Shown here: one piece after another, positions 18,213 through 26,862 of the stretch
Layout of the letters: every line of letters begins with the position of its first letter
Numbering within the stretch: position 1 is the stretch's first letter
Assembly (NCBI GenBank): GCA_963803015.1
Contig: CAWDKV010000011.1
Location: 558,001-622,000, forward strand
Direction of reading: 5' to 3'
Origin: Berkiella sp963803015
Lineage (GTDB): Bacteria; Pseudomonadota; Gammaproteobacteria; Berkiellales; Berkiellaceae
Length of the DNA: 64,000 nucleotides
Position numbers and translations under genes: made by a program
The notes under the pieces: model-generated
The model's input: the letters and a program-made list of their open reading frames with translations, nothing else
Told to the model about the DNA's origin: nothing
Database searches by the model: none

Positions 18213-18352
18213 CGGGTCTCATCTTTCGCTAAAAGCGCTCTTTTGGTGCAATTTAACTTACAAACACTTTGTAGTAACAAATAAGCCATGCCGGTTAGCA
18301 CAAAACCAAAGGCACCTACAATGTAATACCCATATCCGCCAAAAAATATCAT
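18209..18352 (-). CDS. ccmD: Small haem exporter subunit CcmD (47 aa)
   Basis: A 47-residue membrane peptide between ccmC and ccmE, too short for a usual ORF cut-off. It begins MIFFGGYGYYIVGAFGFVLT, a single membrane helix with the typical FGGYGxYI start of CcmD, followed by a basic tail (CTKRALLAKDETR). CcmD helps release haem-loaded CcmE from the CcmABC complex. Both ends overlap the neighbours by 4 bases (ATGA), so translational coupling runs from ccmC to ccmE. Confidence 0.9.
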   Translation of the reverse strand: MIFFGGYGYYIVGAFGFVLTGMAYLLLQSVCKLNCTKRALLAKDETR

Positions 18353-19101
18353 TGCCTCTTCCTTTGCCACTTTTTAAATAACGCGATAACCCACCGACTC
18401 TGCTCTTCTCGACTCACAATCTCTGTTCGTATCCTTATACAAGCCACTGCCGCCGTATAAAAACTAAATGCCAAAATCATACTCAACAAGGGGTACAACA
18501 TGGCAGGATGGATAGCTGGCGCTCCTTTTTTTAGTAAAGTAGAACCTTGGTGAAGTGTGCTCCACCAATTCACTGAGTAATGAATAATGGGGAGATCGAT
18601 TATCCCTACAATGGCTAAGATGGCACCTGCTTTAGCCGCCACTTTGGGTTGTTCTATCGCATTGTATAAGCCAATGTAACCTAAATAAAGAAACAACAAA
18701 ATTAACTCTGAGGTTAATCTTGCATCCCAAATCCACCAAGCCCCCCACATAGGCTTACCCCAAATGGCGCCTGTCACTAAAGCGCTTAGCGTAAAAAAAG
18801 CACCCAATGGCGCTAAACAAAAAGCGATAATATCAGCCACTTTCACGCGCCAGATTAAATAGATTGCTGAATAAAAACCAATAACCCCATAAATCAGAAG
18901 AGAGAGAAAAGCACAAGGAACATGGACATAGATAATTCTATAGCCTTCTCCTTGCTGATAATCAGCGGGTGACCAAAATAGACCGCCAAGAAGCCCATAA
19001 GTTAAAAACGCCAGACACAAAATAAAACACCCGGGCATCAAAACGCCACACAGATGATAAAATGATCTTGTTCCTGCTAATTTCTTAAGTGCGTTAAACA
19101 T
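18349..19101 (-). CDS. ccmC: Haem exporter/transfer protein CcmC
   Basis: A six-helix inner-membrane protein that loads haem onto CcmE. The haem-handling motif WGAWWIWDARLTSEL lies near residues 119-133, with the flanking histidines in IIYVHVP (near residue 60) and IIHYSVNWWSTLHQG. A longer frame extends upstream over the ccmB stop; the ATG at 19101, five bases after that stop, gives 250 residues, close to the E. coli length (245). Confidence 0.95.
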   Translation of the reverse strand: MFNALKKLAGTRSFYHLCGVLMPGCFILCLAFLTYGLLGGLFWSPADYQQGEGYRIIYVHVPCAFLSLLIYGVIGFYSAIYLIWRVKVADIIAFCLAPLGAFFTLSALVTGAIWGKPMWGAWWIWDARLTSELILLFLYLGYIGLYNAIEQPKVAAKAGAILAIVGIIDLPIIHYSVNWWSTLHQGSTLLKKGAPAIHPAMLYPLLSMILAFSFYTAAVACIRIRTEIVSREEQSRWVIALFKKWQRKRQ

Positions 19102-19105
19102 ACTA

Positions 19106-19774
19106 TTAATCCGATGAAACCGATAACGCAGAAGCAATGCCTAAGGGCGCTAAAGTAAAACTTAAAACTGAAATGGCACCCAGCAAACTTAGCTGAAAAA
19201 CAGGCCATTCATTATTCAATATCGTTATCAATGTGCTTTCCCCTAAAAGTAGAATAGGAATATAAAGCGGCAACAGCAGTAACCCTAAAAAAATGCCTGA
19301 ACTTGGCATGGTTAAGGTCAGTGATCCGCCCAGCAGCCCCAACAAAGACAAGGCAGGCGAACCTATTAGTAAAGAAAGCACTAACACACCAATTTCTAGG
19401 GTATGCAATTGCAGCATCACCCCTAGTAGCGGTGCAATTAAAATGAGCGGAAGAGAAGTTACTAACCAAATTGCAATAGCTTTTGCGATAACAACCCACC
19501 AAAGCGGATAGGGACTCAAAGTTAATTGCGCTAACACCCCTTCTTGATGCTCATGCATTAAAACAGATTCAATGCTAAATAAAGTGGTCACTAAAAAAGC
19601 AACCCAAATGACAGCAGGGCTAATGCGTGCCATCTCTTTTAAATCGAAACCCAGTCCAATCGCAAATAAAAAAATAAAAATTACAAAAAAGAATAGTGGC
19701 TGCACCCATTTTGCTGCATTGCGGGACAAGCACTTCAAGTCATTTTTAATTAAAACGCCAAATATGCCTAACAT
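19106..19774 (-). CDS. ccmB: Haem exporter protein CcmB
   Basis: A 222-residue six-helix membrane protein, permease partner of the CcmA ATPase. Typical elements are the N-terminal LIKNDLKCLSRN, the HEHQEGVLAQLTLSPYPLWWVV block near residue 75, and the PSSGIFLGLLLLPLYIPILL block. It overlaps ccmA upstream by 7 bases. Confidence 0.94.
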   Translation of the reverse strand: MLGIFGVLIKNDLKCLSRNAAKWVQPLFFFVIFIFLFAIGLGFDLKEMARISPAVIWVAFLVTTLFSIESVLMHEHQEGVLAQLTLSPYPLWWVVIAKAIAIWLVTSLPLILIAPLLGVMLQLHTLEIGVLVLSLLIGSPALSLLGLLGGSLTLTMPSSGIFLGLLLLPLYIPILLLGESTLITILNNEWPVFQLSLLGAISVLSFTLAPLGIASALSVSSD

Positions 19775-20400
19775 GTTTGCTTTTGCTTGGTTAAATCGAT
19801 AATTTGAGGCAAAAATTCATCCAATTTATTATGACTGGATAAGATAATCATGCCCCCTTGCAAAAGATGCTTTGAAAAGTGATTTTTGAAATAGGCCACA
19901 CTTTCACTGTCCAATGCTGTAAAGGGCTCATCTAAAATCCAAAGCGCTTTTCCTTTTAATAGCATGGCAATTAAAGCTACTTTTCGACATTGCCCTGCCG
20001 AAAGTTGGCGACACGGCGTATTTAAATGCATCTTTAAATCTAATGTTGCTACCATTTCCTCTAACCCTTCAGAGGGTATGAGCTGATTGTTTGCCAACGC
20101 AGTATGATAAGTCATATTTTCTAGCGGCGTTAACCACATCTTCAGACTATTTTTATGCCCCAAATAGCCCATTTTTGCATTAAAAGACGTTTTGGCAGTT
20201 AAAATATTCTCACCGTCAAATTGTATTTGGCCCTTTTGTGGCAAGACCAATCCCGTCAAAATTTTTAATAAGGTTGTTTTACCTGATCCGTTTTGCCCTT
20301 TAACAAGAAGGAGCTCTCCTCTGTTTAGAGAAAAGTTAATATTTCTAAATAAATATCTTCTTCCTTGATGATGCGCTATATTTTTACCTTGAAAGTGCAT
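19768..20400 (-). CDS. ccmA: Cytochrome c biogenesis ATP-binding protein CcmA
   Basis: A 210-residue ABC ATPase that drives release of haem-bound CcmE from CcmCD. It has Walker A GQNGSGKTT (residues 35-43), the signature LSAGQCRKVALI, Walker B LWILDEPFTALD, and the switch SSHN. It is the first gene of the ccm operon; the promoter should lie in the 157 bases shared with the divergent sohB gene. Confidence 0.95.
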   Translation of the reverse strand: MHFQGKNIAHHQGRRYLFRNINFSLNRGELLLVKGQNGSGKTTLLKILTGLVLPQKGQIQFDGENILTAKTSFNAKMGYLGHKNSLKMWLTPLENMTYHTALANNQLIPSEGLEEMVATLDLKMHLNTPCRQLSAGQCRKVALIAMLLKGKALWILDEPFTALDSESVAYFKNHFSKHLLQGGMIILSSHNKLDEFLPQIIDLTKQKQTC

Positions 20401-20557
20401 ATTTTCTACGTTTCATAAAAAGAGTAATGGTACCAACTATTTCTTCATTCGTGCTACCCATTTTGGACGTAATTCATAATTTTTTCTAGAATTAACAAAA
20501 ATAAAGTGATTAAATTGCCCAAACTAATTTCTTTTTAACCCCTTAAGGTATAGCCAT

Positions 20558-21583
20558 ATGACTGAATTTTTATTGCAGTACGGCCTATTTTTAGCCAAAT
20601 CGCTAACATTAGTTATAGCTATTGTGGTCACCGTCGGCGCCATCTTTTCAATCGCACGAAAGAACCAAGAGGAAGAAGGCTTTCTCGTTGTCACCAGTGT
20701 CAACGAAAAAATGGACGACCTCAAATATAGTCTACAAGCTGAAACACTCCCTAAAAAAGAATATAAAAAATGGCTCAAGGCACAAAAAGAACAAGATAAA
20801 AAATTTGAAAAAATTAAAGCGCAGCAGCCACGATTATTTATCTTAAGATTTGATGGTGATATTAAAGCATCTGAGATTTTTCAGCTCAGAGAAACCATTA
20901 ATGCCGTTTTAGAAATAGCCCTCCCCCACGATGAAGTGCTAGTCGTTTTAGAAAGTGCTGGCGGCTTTGTCCACAGTTATGGATTAGCCTCTTCTCAACT
21001 GAATCGGATCCGCCAAAAACAGCTGCATCTGACTATCTCAGTCGATAAATTTGCTGCCAGTGGTGGTTACATGATGGCGGTGATTGGTCATAAAATCATT
21101 GCGGCGCCTTTTGCGATTGTCGGCTCTATTGGCGTTATTGCGCAATTACCTAATTTTCATCGTCTGCTTCAAGAAAATCATATCGACTATGAACAGCATA
21201 CCGCTGGAGAATATAAAAGAACGCTGACGCTCTTTGGCGAAAACACCGACAAGGCAAGAAAGAAATTTCAAGAAGAGATAGAAGAAACCCATCAACTATT
21301 TAAGCAACATATTGTGGATTTTCGCCCACAACTCGATATTGAAAAAGTAGCCACAGGTGAACACTGGCATGCTACACAGGCTCTGGAGTATCAATTAATT
21401 GATACGATTCAAACCAGTGATGAATTTATTATGGAAAAAATTAAAACCCACCAGGTTTTTGAAGTAGGTTATGAAATTAAACAAAAATTAATCGAAAGGT
21501 TAACGAGTGGTGTTTCCACCACTCTGCAAAAAAATCTACTTAAATTATTTTCTAAAATGCACGCCAACAATCTTATAGGTTAA
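20558..21583 (+). CDS. sohB: S49-family inner-membrane protease SohB
   Basis: A 341-residue membrane-bound peptidase of the SppA/SohB family. A membrane helix (about residues 10-28) is followed by a charged coiled stretch and the protease domain. The nucleophile Ser lies in FAASGGYMMAV and the general-base Lys in HTAGEYKRTLTLFGE; AIVGSIGVIAQLPNFHRLL is a diagnostic SohB stretch. Its last 11 bases overlap the convergent membrane-protein gene at 21573. Confidence 0.94.
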   Translation: MTEFLLQYGLFLAKSLTLVIAIVVTVGAIFSIARKNQEEEGFLVVTSVNEKMDDLKYSLQAETLPKKEYKKWLKAQKEQDKKFEKIKAQQPRLFILRFDGDIKASEIFQLRETINAVLEIALPHDEVLVVLESAGGFVHSYGLASSQLNRIRQKQLHLTISVDKFAASGGYMMAVIGHKIIAAPFAIVGSIGVIAQLPNFHRLLQENHIDYEQHTAGEYKRTLTLFGENTDKARKKFQEEIEETHQLFKQHIVDFRPQLDIEKVATGEHWHATQALEYQLIDTIQTSDEFIMEKIKTHQVFEVGYEIKQKLIERLTSGVSTTLQKNLLKLFSKMHANNLIG

Positions 21584-22802
21584 GCCGAGCAGCGTTAATT
21601 GGATCACCCTCTACCAAAATAGGTGTGGGTGCCGGTTCCACTCCACTGACAGTAACATCAGCCGCCTCTAATGCTGCAGCAAAAGCAGGGGTAATCACTG
21701 GCGGTGAAGGCGGTAGCAGTAACGCCGCCTCTTCACTGAGAGAAGGCTTAGAAGAAGGCAGAGCCGCTGCCTGAAGCGCTGGGAACGCTCTGTCTGGCGC
21801 AGCTGCATGTTCTGGCATAATCCGCCTAATAAGCTGACGCAAGCCATATCCTGCTCCATAAACGCTAGCCAAGGCTAATGCTGCGGCACTCGCGGTAAAT
21901 ACAACAGCTCCGAGTACACTGCCACCGGTCACTGCCAAAATAGATGCTGCAGCAGGCGAAGCTAAAACAATAGGGGTCATCATTGCCACATATGCTAGAT
22001 GCCATCTCATTTGATACGCCTGATTTTTTGTCGCTTGCACATGGGGAACCGCCTTTTCCATCAGTTCTAAACCATCGTCTTTGAGACTTTGATAAAGCGC
22101 ATCAACAAATTTTTCGGCGCTATAACCAATTAAGCCACCAATAATCATCAAGGTAAAAACTTGAAAGCTATTGGGTCCAACATAACCCTGGAAATCTCCC
22201 CACAGTCGCATGTTGTGACTAAAAAATAATCCTGAGATAACACTATTAAATAAAGTAGCTACTCTTGACATTAGAATACTGGCATAACCAGAATTTAAAG
22301 CAAACCAACCGCTACGTGGTGAGAGAATAGAAGGGATCACTGCAGAAATAACCCCTTGCGATCTCACTTGACCAATGGCAGGACCAAGACTCCCTGTTAT
22401 CGTGCCTGTAAAAATTTCATAGGATAACCATCTGCCCCATAAGGTGCCGAGTATTTTTCCAAAATTAGTAAAGACATTTGAAATAGGTGTTCTCAGCCAA
22501 GTTTTTGCATCTTTAAAGAAAGCAGTAAAACCAACATACACTAGTGCATACTGTGCCACGAAAAAACCTAAATCAACAATAAATAAAGGGCCACCAGACT
22601 GTGCAAACAAAGCCAGTGCCACACTCATTGCCGTACCTAGAATTAATTTTTTACTGGTACTCATTCTATCTAAGGTGTTAGCAACCCCAACTGTAAAAAA
22701 GCGTGTCGTACGCTCCCAAAATCTGTTAAAAGCAGCTTGCCATTCATCTGGCGTGAAGCGATAAAGACCATAGATCCCTAAAAAACAAAAAGGCATCGAC
22801 AT
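21573..22802 (-). CDS. Unknown multi-pass membrane protein, downstream part of a probable frameshifted gene
   Basis: A 409-residue frame with several hydrophobic segments (for example YVGFTAFF, FTLMIIGGLIGYS, and an Ala/Val-rich block near residues 270-315) and a Pro/Ala-rich polar tail. I do not recognise the family. The frame remains open upstream of its first ATG, and the frame at 22744-23112 ends within it; joining the two after TTTTCTTTT near 22812-22820 by skipping one base gives a continuous hydrophobic helix (LFSF-ATMSMPFCFLGIYG). The pair is therefore probably one gene of about 520 codons with a +1 frameshift. Confidence 0.55.
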   Translation of the reverse strand: MSMPFCFLGIYGLYRFTPDEWQAAFNRFWERTTRFFTVGVANTLDRMSTSKKLILGTAMSVALALFAQSGGPLFIVDLGFFVAQYALVYVGFTAFFKDAKTWLRTPISNVFTNFGKILGTLWGRWLSYEIFTGTITGSLGPAIGQVRSQGVISAVIPSILSPRSGWFALNSGYASILMSRVATLFNSVISGLFFSHNMRLWGDFQGYVGPNSFQVFTLMIIGGLIGYSAEKFVDALYQSLKDDGLELMEKAVPHVQATKNQAYQMRWHLAYVAMMTPIVLASPAAASILAVTGGSVLGAVVFTASAAALALASVYGAGYGLRQLIRRIMPEHAAAPDRAFPALQAAALPSSKPSLSEEAALLLPPSPPVITPAFAAALEAADVTVSGVEPAPTPILVEGDPINAARLNL

Positions 22803-23112
22803 GGTTGCAAAAAGAAAAAAGAGAAGTAAGAAATTTTATGACTTTAAGAGGATGATTGGCAATTTGATCACTAAGATAAGCACCAACTTCAGCTGACATA
22901 TCTGCCCAAAAAGCAGAAATTCTGCGCGCTGTACGCACAAGCGCTCGCGCAATGATCTCTTTCTTATACAAACCATAGAGAAAGATTAACGGTACACCTA
23001 CAAACCAAGCTCCAGGAATAAAACCAAAAATTGCAAAAAGGACAATGTTTTTAAATAATTTTGACAGGATATTGTGTGTGGAAAACCAAGCTTTAACACG
23101 GTTTAAAATCAT
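22744..23112 (-). CDS. Unknown membrane protein, upstream part of the same probable frameshifted gene
   Basis: A 122-residue frame starting at an ATG. Hydrophobic segments lie at about residues 20-50 (NIVLFAIFGFIPGAWFVGVPL), followed by a basic amphipathic region and a second hydrophobic stretch (VIKFLTSLFSF) cut short where the frame runs into low-quality sequence (CNHVDAFLFFRDLW). From that point the other frame continues the helix better. The 59-base overlap with the downstream frame on the same strand is unusual for two real genes and supports a single broken gene, or a sequencing indel in the T-rich tract. Confidence 0.5.
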   Translation of the reverse strand: MILNRVKAWFSTHNILSKLFKNIVLFAIFGFIPGAWFVGVPLIFLYGLYKKEIIARALVRTARRISAFWADMSAEVGAYLSDQIANHPLKVIKFLTSLFSFCNHVDAFLFFRDLWSLSLHAR

Positions 23113-23237
23113 CTTCTGCTAAACCTTTTTGTACAGTTTACTCAAAAAGTATGCAGATTTTAATCAAATTCACTTTCCAAAGTCAATTTTAAAGCTAAAT
23201 TAGAAAATGTAGTTACCTAACCAGTTATGCTCAAATC

Positions 23238-23975
23238 CTACAGCCAATTAACCAGCCTGGATTTTAAACGAGACATGGCTTGTGAATGAATTTGACTGAT
23301 TCTAGATTCACTGACCCCTAAAACTTCCCCTACTTCACGTAAATTGAGCTCTTCTTCGTAATAAAGGATTAACACGTGTTTTTCTTTTTCAGGTAGTTTT
23401 GCAATTTCTGTCGCTAATTTTTCTTTGAAGTCTTCATGTTGTAACTTCTCTAGAGGACCTGTAATAGGATTCGTTACCATGCACTCAATGGCTTCTTCAT
23501 AAAGTCCAATATCATCAAAAGCATAAATTCTGGCATTACCTGTATCTTGTCTGTACTGATGATATTCCTCTAAACTTACACCCAGTGTTTTGGCAACATC
23601 TACATCTCTCGCATCTCTTTTAGTAGCATTTTGAACCTCTCGTGTGGCTTGTGCTACTTTCCTTGAGTTCTTATGCACGGATCGCGGCGCCCAATTTTCA
23701 CGGCGAATTTCATCTAACATTGCACCCCGAATGCGAATACCAGCATAGGTTGCAAAACTCGCCCCTTTTGTTTTATCAAAATTATTAGCTGCTTCAATAA
23801 GACCAATCATCCCTGATTGGATCAGATCATCTAAATGCACAATCGCAGGCATTCTAAACAGCAAATGATGCGCAATTTTCTTAACTAAAGGTGTATATTC
23901 CTTTATATAATCTTCTGTTGTAAGTTCACAGTTAGGATTTTCCATTACAACATTACTTACGCAACTTCCCTTCAT
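23238..23975 (-). CDS. fliA: RNA polymerase sigma factor FliA (sigma-28)
   Basis: A 245-residue sigma-70-family factor with the FliA layout: region 2 (YTPLVKKIAHHLL, HLDDLIQSGMIGLIEAANNFD, FATYAGIRIRGAMLDEIRRENWAPRSV), region 3, and region 4 (LPEKEKHVLILYYEEELNLREVGEVLGVSESRISQIHSQAM). FliA transcribes late flagellar genes and in Legionella also transmission-phase genes. No flagellar structural gene or flgM is in the window. I chose the ATG at 23975 with GAGGTTGAGA directly upstream; a GTG 12 bases earlier and an ATG at MENPN are alternatives. A gene for a FleQ-like protein lies just upstream on the same strand. Confidence 0.9.
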   Translation of the reverse strand: MKGSCVSNVVMENPNCELTTEDYIKEYTPLVKKIAHHLLFRMPAIVHLDDLIQSGMIGLIEAANNFDKTKGASFATYAGIRIRGAMLDEIRRENWAPRSVHKNSRKVAQATREVQNATKRDARDVDVAKTLGVSLEEYHQYRQDTGNARIYAFDDIGLYEEAIECMVTNPITGPLEKLQHEDFKEKLATEIAKLPEKEKHVLILYYEEELNLREVGEVLGVSESRISQIHSQAMSRLKSRLVNWL

Positions 23976-24183
23976 TCTCAACCTCACCTACAACAATCTG
24001 TGCACAATCGCATAAATTTATTTATGCTTCTTAACTTAGCTTAGCAAAGATTTTTTGCGATGATTTTTTTACTAGACGTAAAGCTACGCTGGAAAAATAA
24101 AGGAAAGAAATACACGTTATGACATGGATTTAAATAGATTAGTGTTTACAGAGAATAATGTGTCATATAAAAGAATAGCGTTA

Positions 24184-24780
24184 TTAAAGCGTTTTTGATC
24201 TCTTTTTCATTTTCTCGATTAACGTTGTTCGACGTAATCCAAGCTTTGCTGCAGCAAGCGATACTACACCATTTGTTTCTGTTAAAGCCTGTTGAATATA
24301 AGATTCTTCAATTTCTTGTAGCAGCGTTTTAAGACAGATTTTTTCTTCAGATAAATGAGTAGGATTCACCAAGACAGTTTGCGTAAATGTTTGGCTTCTA
24401 TGAGGCAAGGCGGTTGAGGCAATTTTCACAACGAGTATATTGAGAAGCTCAAACAAAGCACCATTCAAACACTCTGTTCTGAGTGCAAAATGCAGATCAT
24501 ACTTTGAAGTAGCAATGATTCGAACTTCCTTAGCGTTATTCACCAATTCTTGTTGCGCACTAAGAGGAATGGTTTCAATAGCGGGCAAGAAAAGTGTTTT
24601 AACCGGCGCCAAAGCATCGTGAGTCAATATGGCATTCGCGATAAAGGCCGCTTCGTTAATATCACCTGTAATAACACAATTGAGAGGACTTGCAGCAATT
24701 TGTAAGAGGATGTTATTGATAAACGGTTTATAGGCAAGACTTGAATGGGAAGCTTCTAACGGAGGAATAGTAATCATCAT
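24184..24780 (-). CDS. FleQ-like regulator with Fis-type HTH and degenerate AAA+ region
   Basis: A 198-residue protein. The last ~45 residues (IEESYIQQALTETNGVVSLA, ending LGLRRTTLIEKM) match the Fis-type DNA-binding domain of FleQ/FlrA-type sigma-54 activators. The preceding 140 residues look like a reduced AAA+ or receiver-like module: TGDINEAAFIANAIL and LFLPAIETIPLSAQQELV sit where Walker A and Walker B would be, but no GESGTGK, GAFTGA or intact Walker B motif remains. It should bind DNA but cannot activate sigma-54 polymerase by ATP hydrolysis. Its place next to fliA suggests a leftover or repurposed flagellar-type regulator. Confidence 0.6.
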   Translation of the reverse strand: MMITIPPLEASHSSLAYKPFINNILLQIAASPLNCVITGDINEAAFIANAILTHDALAPVKTLFLPAIETIPLSAQQELVNNAKEVRIIATSKYDLHFALRTECLNGALFELLNILVVKIASTALPHRSQTFTQTVLVNPTHLSEEKICLKTLLQEIEESYIQQALTETNGVVSLAAAKLGLRRTTLIEKMKKRSKTL

Positions 24781-24955
24781 AACTTTTTATCTTTTCGCAT
24801 AGCATTTAACAAGAGAGCGTTTGAGTGAGTATAGATCAAGATTTTGCTAGTAATTTCCCATTCAATATTGTCAGTTATTAAACTTATATGGTAAACATGG
24901 TAGCTAACAAGTGAGCATGATATACTTCCTTGTCATTTTTTGAAGTGAGTCCATT

Positions 24956-25084
24956 ATGCCAAAACCAACTGAAAGCATCGATTTAAAGCCTTACCAACCT
25001 TACGGTATCCCCTTATTAAAACTGCTTGCCGGTCTTGCTATCCTGTCATTGGTTGTAACAGCACTCTACGAAATCCTATTCTAA
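24956..25084 (+). CDS. Small membrane protein (42 aa) upstream of tRNA-Arg
   Basis: A 42-residue frame, MPKPTESIDLKPYQPYGIPL followed by one hydrophobic helix (about residues 20-37) and a short tail. GAAGTGAG lies 8 bases before the ATG and a TATACT -10-like box at 24921-24926. The composition (polar start, single helix) and the position in otherwise empty DNA support a real small protein. I do not recognise the family. The tRNA gene starts 16 bases after its stop on the same strand. Confidence 0.5.
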   Translation: MPKPTESIDLKPYQPYGIPLLKLLAGLAILSLVVTALYEILF

Positions 25085-25100
25085 TTTTCTTCTTTTCTTC

Positions 25101-25176
25101 GCCTCGGTGGCACAGTGGATAGCGCGGCCCCCTCCTAAGGGGCAGGTCGCAGGTTCGATTCCTGCCCGGGGCGCCA
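25101..25176 (+). tRNA. tRNA-Arg (anticodon CCT)
   Basis: A 76-base cloverleaf with encoded CCA. The acceptor stem GCCTCGG pairs with CCGGGGC, the anticodon stem GCCCC/GGGGC closes the loop CTCCTAA (anticodon CCT, reading AGG), and the T arm is CAGG-TTCGATT-CCTG. Acceptor pair 4-69 is a U-G wobble. The 3' part from 25131 onward doubles as the attachment site of the element to the right. This tRNA is a common integration target. Confidence 0.96.
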
Positions 25177-25178
25177 AT
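25131..25178 (+). repeat. attL: 48-bp direct repeat in the 3' part of tRNA-Arg
   Basis: Identical to 38577-38624 except at one base (G at 25169, A at 38615). It runs from the anticodon loop to just past the CCA. Weaker similarity continues about 17 bases further on both sides (AAATCAA...GACTTACA). It marks the left end of the integrated element and restores the 3' end of the tRNA. Confidence 0.9.
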
Positions 25179-25233
25179 AAAATCAAAGACTTACATTAAT
25201 ATTAATTATTCAAGATTCAGCCAAACCAATTCT

Positions 25234-25255
25234 GGTATAACCACAGGTATAACCA
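25234..25255 (+). repeat. Left pair of 10-bp repeats GGTATAACCA (candidate integrase arm sites)
   Basis: GGTATAACCA occurs at 25234-25243 and 25246-25255, a 12-bp period. The same pair with the same period and orientation lies inside the right end at 38438-38459. Tandem short repeats at both ends are what arm-type binding sites of tyrosine integrases look like. The region 25179-25477 otherwise shows no gene. Confidence 0.65.
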
Positions 25256-25477
25256 AATTGATTCTTACTCAAGAAAAAGCACCCTACGTTTTGCTAACCA
25301 TAGTCAGTTTGTAGATCATAAAAGCAAAAACCTATTGCCATTAGTTTAATTATTAAGTTTGTTTAAAAACTTCCATATTTCTATAGCATCAGCACCTCAA
25401 TTTCTAAATGCAGCTGACAATAAATAAAACTAAAATCAATTTATGCTTAACACGTGACCTCAATAAAGGTTAAAAGT

Positions 25478-26176
25478 ATGACTATTTCACATTGGATTCA
25501 TTTAACAGATCTTGGCGGCGATAATTGGGCCCTTCGCATCATTGGAGCCTCAAATGCTACCCCTAACAGTTTAGGAAATGAAGAGCGCGAATTAGGAACA
25601 TATATTTCACTCAAGCGCGAAATAATTCGCCGAATAGTCTCTCGCATAAAGGATGAAATAGAAGAACTCTATAATTTAGTTGAAACTCATGAAAATGATA
25701 ATGTTAGCAGCATTATGAAGGATGGAACTTCGTTTTCAGTTGATAACGATCTAAAATATTGCTTGATAGCTGATATAGAAGCATTGCTTTTTGAGCTTTT
25801 TTCTTGTTGGCAAATCACTAAACGCTTTGTACTAAAAATACATCAACACGTTGGAAATAGATTTCCTAGAAAACAAATTGATTCTGAAATAAGCGCTATC
25901 CTTTCTGAGCATGGTCACAATATTGAATGGTGCGAACTTCTTAAGGATCACAGAATTTTTATGGCTCATATTGGCGGAGCGTATCTTGCTATAGATATTT
26001 CAAGGGGCACTCGAGAAAATTGGGATCTAATAATAATGAAAAAAAATATCAAAATATTTGACAACAGAGATGAATATATTCCTTTTTCAGAACTAAATGG
26101 AATCTTTGAAGACTTTAAATTTGCCATGAATATTTTGCAAGCTCATCTTATATCTCTTTTTAAGGCCTCTTCATAA
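25478..26176 (+). CDS. HEPN-like protein of unknown function
   Basis: A 232-residue, mostly helical protein that I cannot assign to a named family. Near residue 165 it has HRIFMAHIGGAY, containing R-x4-H as in HEPN ribonuclease/toxin domains; the preceding helix SCWQITKRFVLKIHQHV would be the second HEPN helix. There is no signal peptide or membrane segment. I chose the ATG at 25478 with AAAGG 10 bases upstream; a GTG at 25454 would add 8 residues. It is the first gene inside the left end of the element, and a UvrD-like helicase gene follows after 129 bases on the same strand, so a HEPN/helicase defence pair is possible. The HEPN assignment is tentative. Confidence 0.5.
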   Translation: MTISHWIHLTDLGGDNWALRIIGASNATPNSLGNEERELGTYISLKREIIRRIVSRIKDEIEELYNLVETHENDNVSSIMKDGTSFSVDNDLKYCLIADIEALLFELFSCWQITKRFVLKIHQHVGNRFPRKQIDSEISAILSEHGHNIEWCELLKDHRIFMAHIGGAYLAIDISRGTRENWDLIIMKKNIKIFDNRDEYIPFSELNGIFEDFKFAMNILQAHLISLFKASS

Positions 26177-26305
26177 CACTACGTTTTGAATCTAGCAAAT
26201 TATTTTGCGCTACTAGATCCCTCTACAGTTATTCAGGTGATTTGAACCTATCCATCTTTCAAGCTGTCTTAAGGAACTATTTTAAGTGCTTAGAAAGGAT
26301 GTTGC

Positions 26306-26812
26306 ATGAACTGGATATTTTCAAGTCCTCCTGATAAAAAACTTATGGTTCAGTTAAAAACCGATTTAGCAAAAATGAATGCCTCACAAAGAACAAAATT
26401 GAGAGAAAAGATAACTAACGAAATAATTAATGATTTATCTGAAAGATTAGTAATTGTCTCTGGACCAGGAACAGGAAAAAGTCATCTATTTTTAAAAAAA
26501 ATTAAATTTATTCTTAAACAAAATCCTAATGCTAAAATTTTAATAACTACATTTGTTGCCAAACTGTCAAAAGAGCTTAATGACAAAATTCAAAATGATC
26601 CAGAGGTAGGATCTAAGAAAGAGCAGATACTCTCAAAAACACTACATGCTACTGCGTATGAAATGTTAAAGAAATCACCTTCTTTTGTGAATCATTTCCA
26701 GGTTATTGAATTTGCTATTTTGAAAAATATTTGGCTAGATATCATTAAAATATGTGAGGCTGAAAGGATACATATTCCCTTAATAATTTTCAACACCAAA
26801 CTCATAATTTAA
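26306..26812 (+). CDS. UvrD/Rep-like superfamily 1 helicase, N-terminal fragment (frameshifted)
   Basis: A 168-residue frame holding the N-terminal helicase motifs: motif I VSGPGTGKSHLFL (Walker A), motif Ia ILITTFVAKLSKELND, and motif Ib-like KTLHATAYEMLKK. The frame leaves the family pattern after ERIHIPL near 26782 and stops soon after. A -1 shift there leads into the open frame that holds the remaining motifs (LNNFQHQTHNLNYK...), so this and the next frame are one gene of about 638 codons. A GAAAGGA ribosome-binding sequence precedes the ATG. With the break the protein would lack motif II and be inactive unless recoding occurs. Confidence 0.7.
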   Translation: MNWIFSSPPDKKLMVQLKTDLAKMNASQRTKLREKITNEIINDLSERLVIVSGPGTGKSHLFLKKIKFILKQNPNAKILITTFVAKLSKELNDKIQNDPEVGSKKEQILSKTLHATAYEMLKKSPSFVNHFQVIEFAILKNIWLDIIKICEAERIHIPLIIFNTKLII

Positions 26813-26862
26813 ATTATAAAGATGAATGCCTGAAAGATCCAATATGGAAAAAAATACACGAA

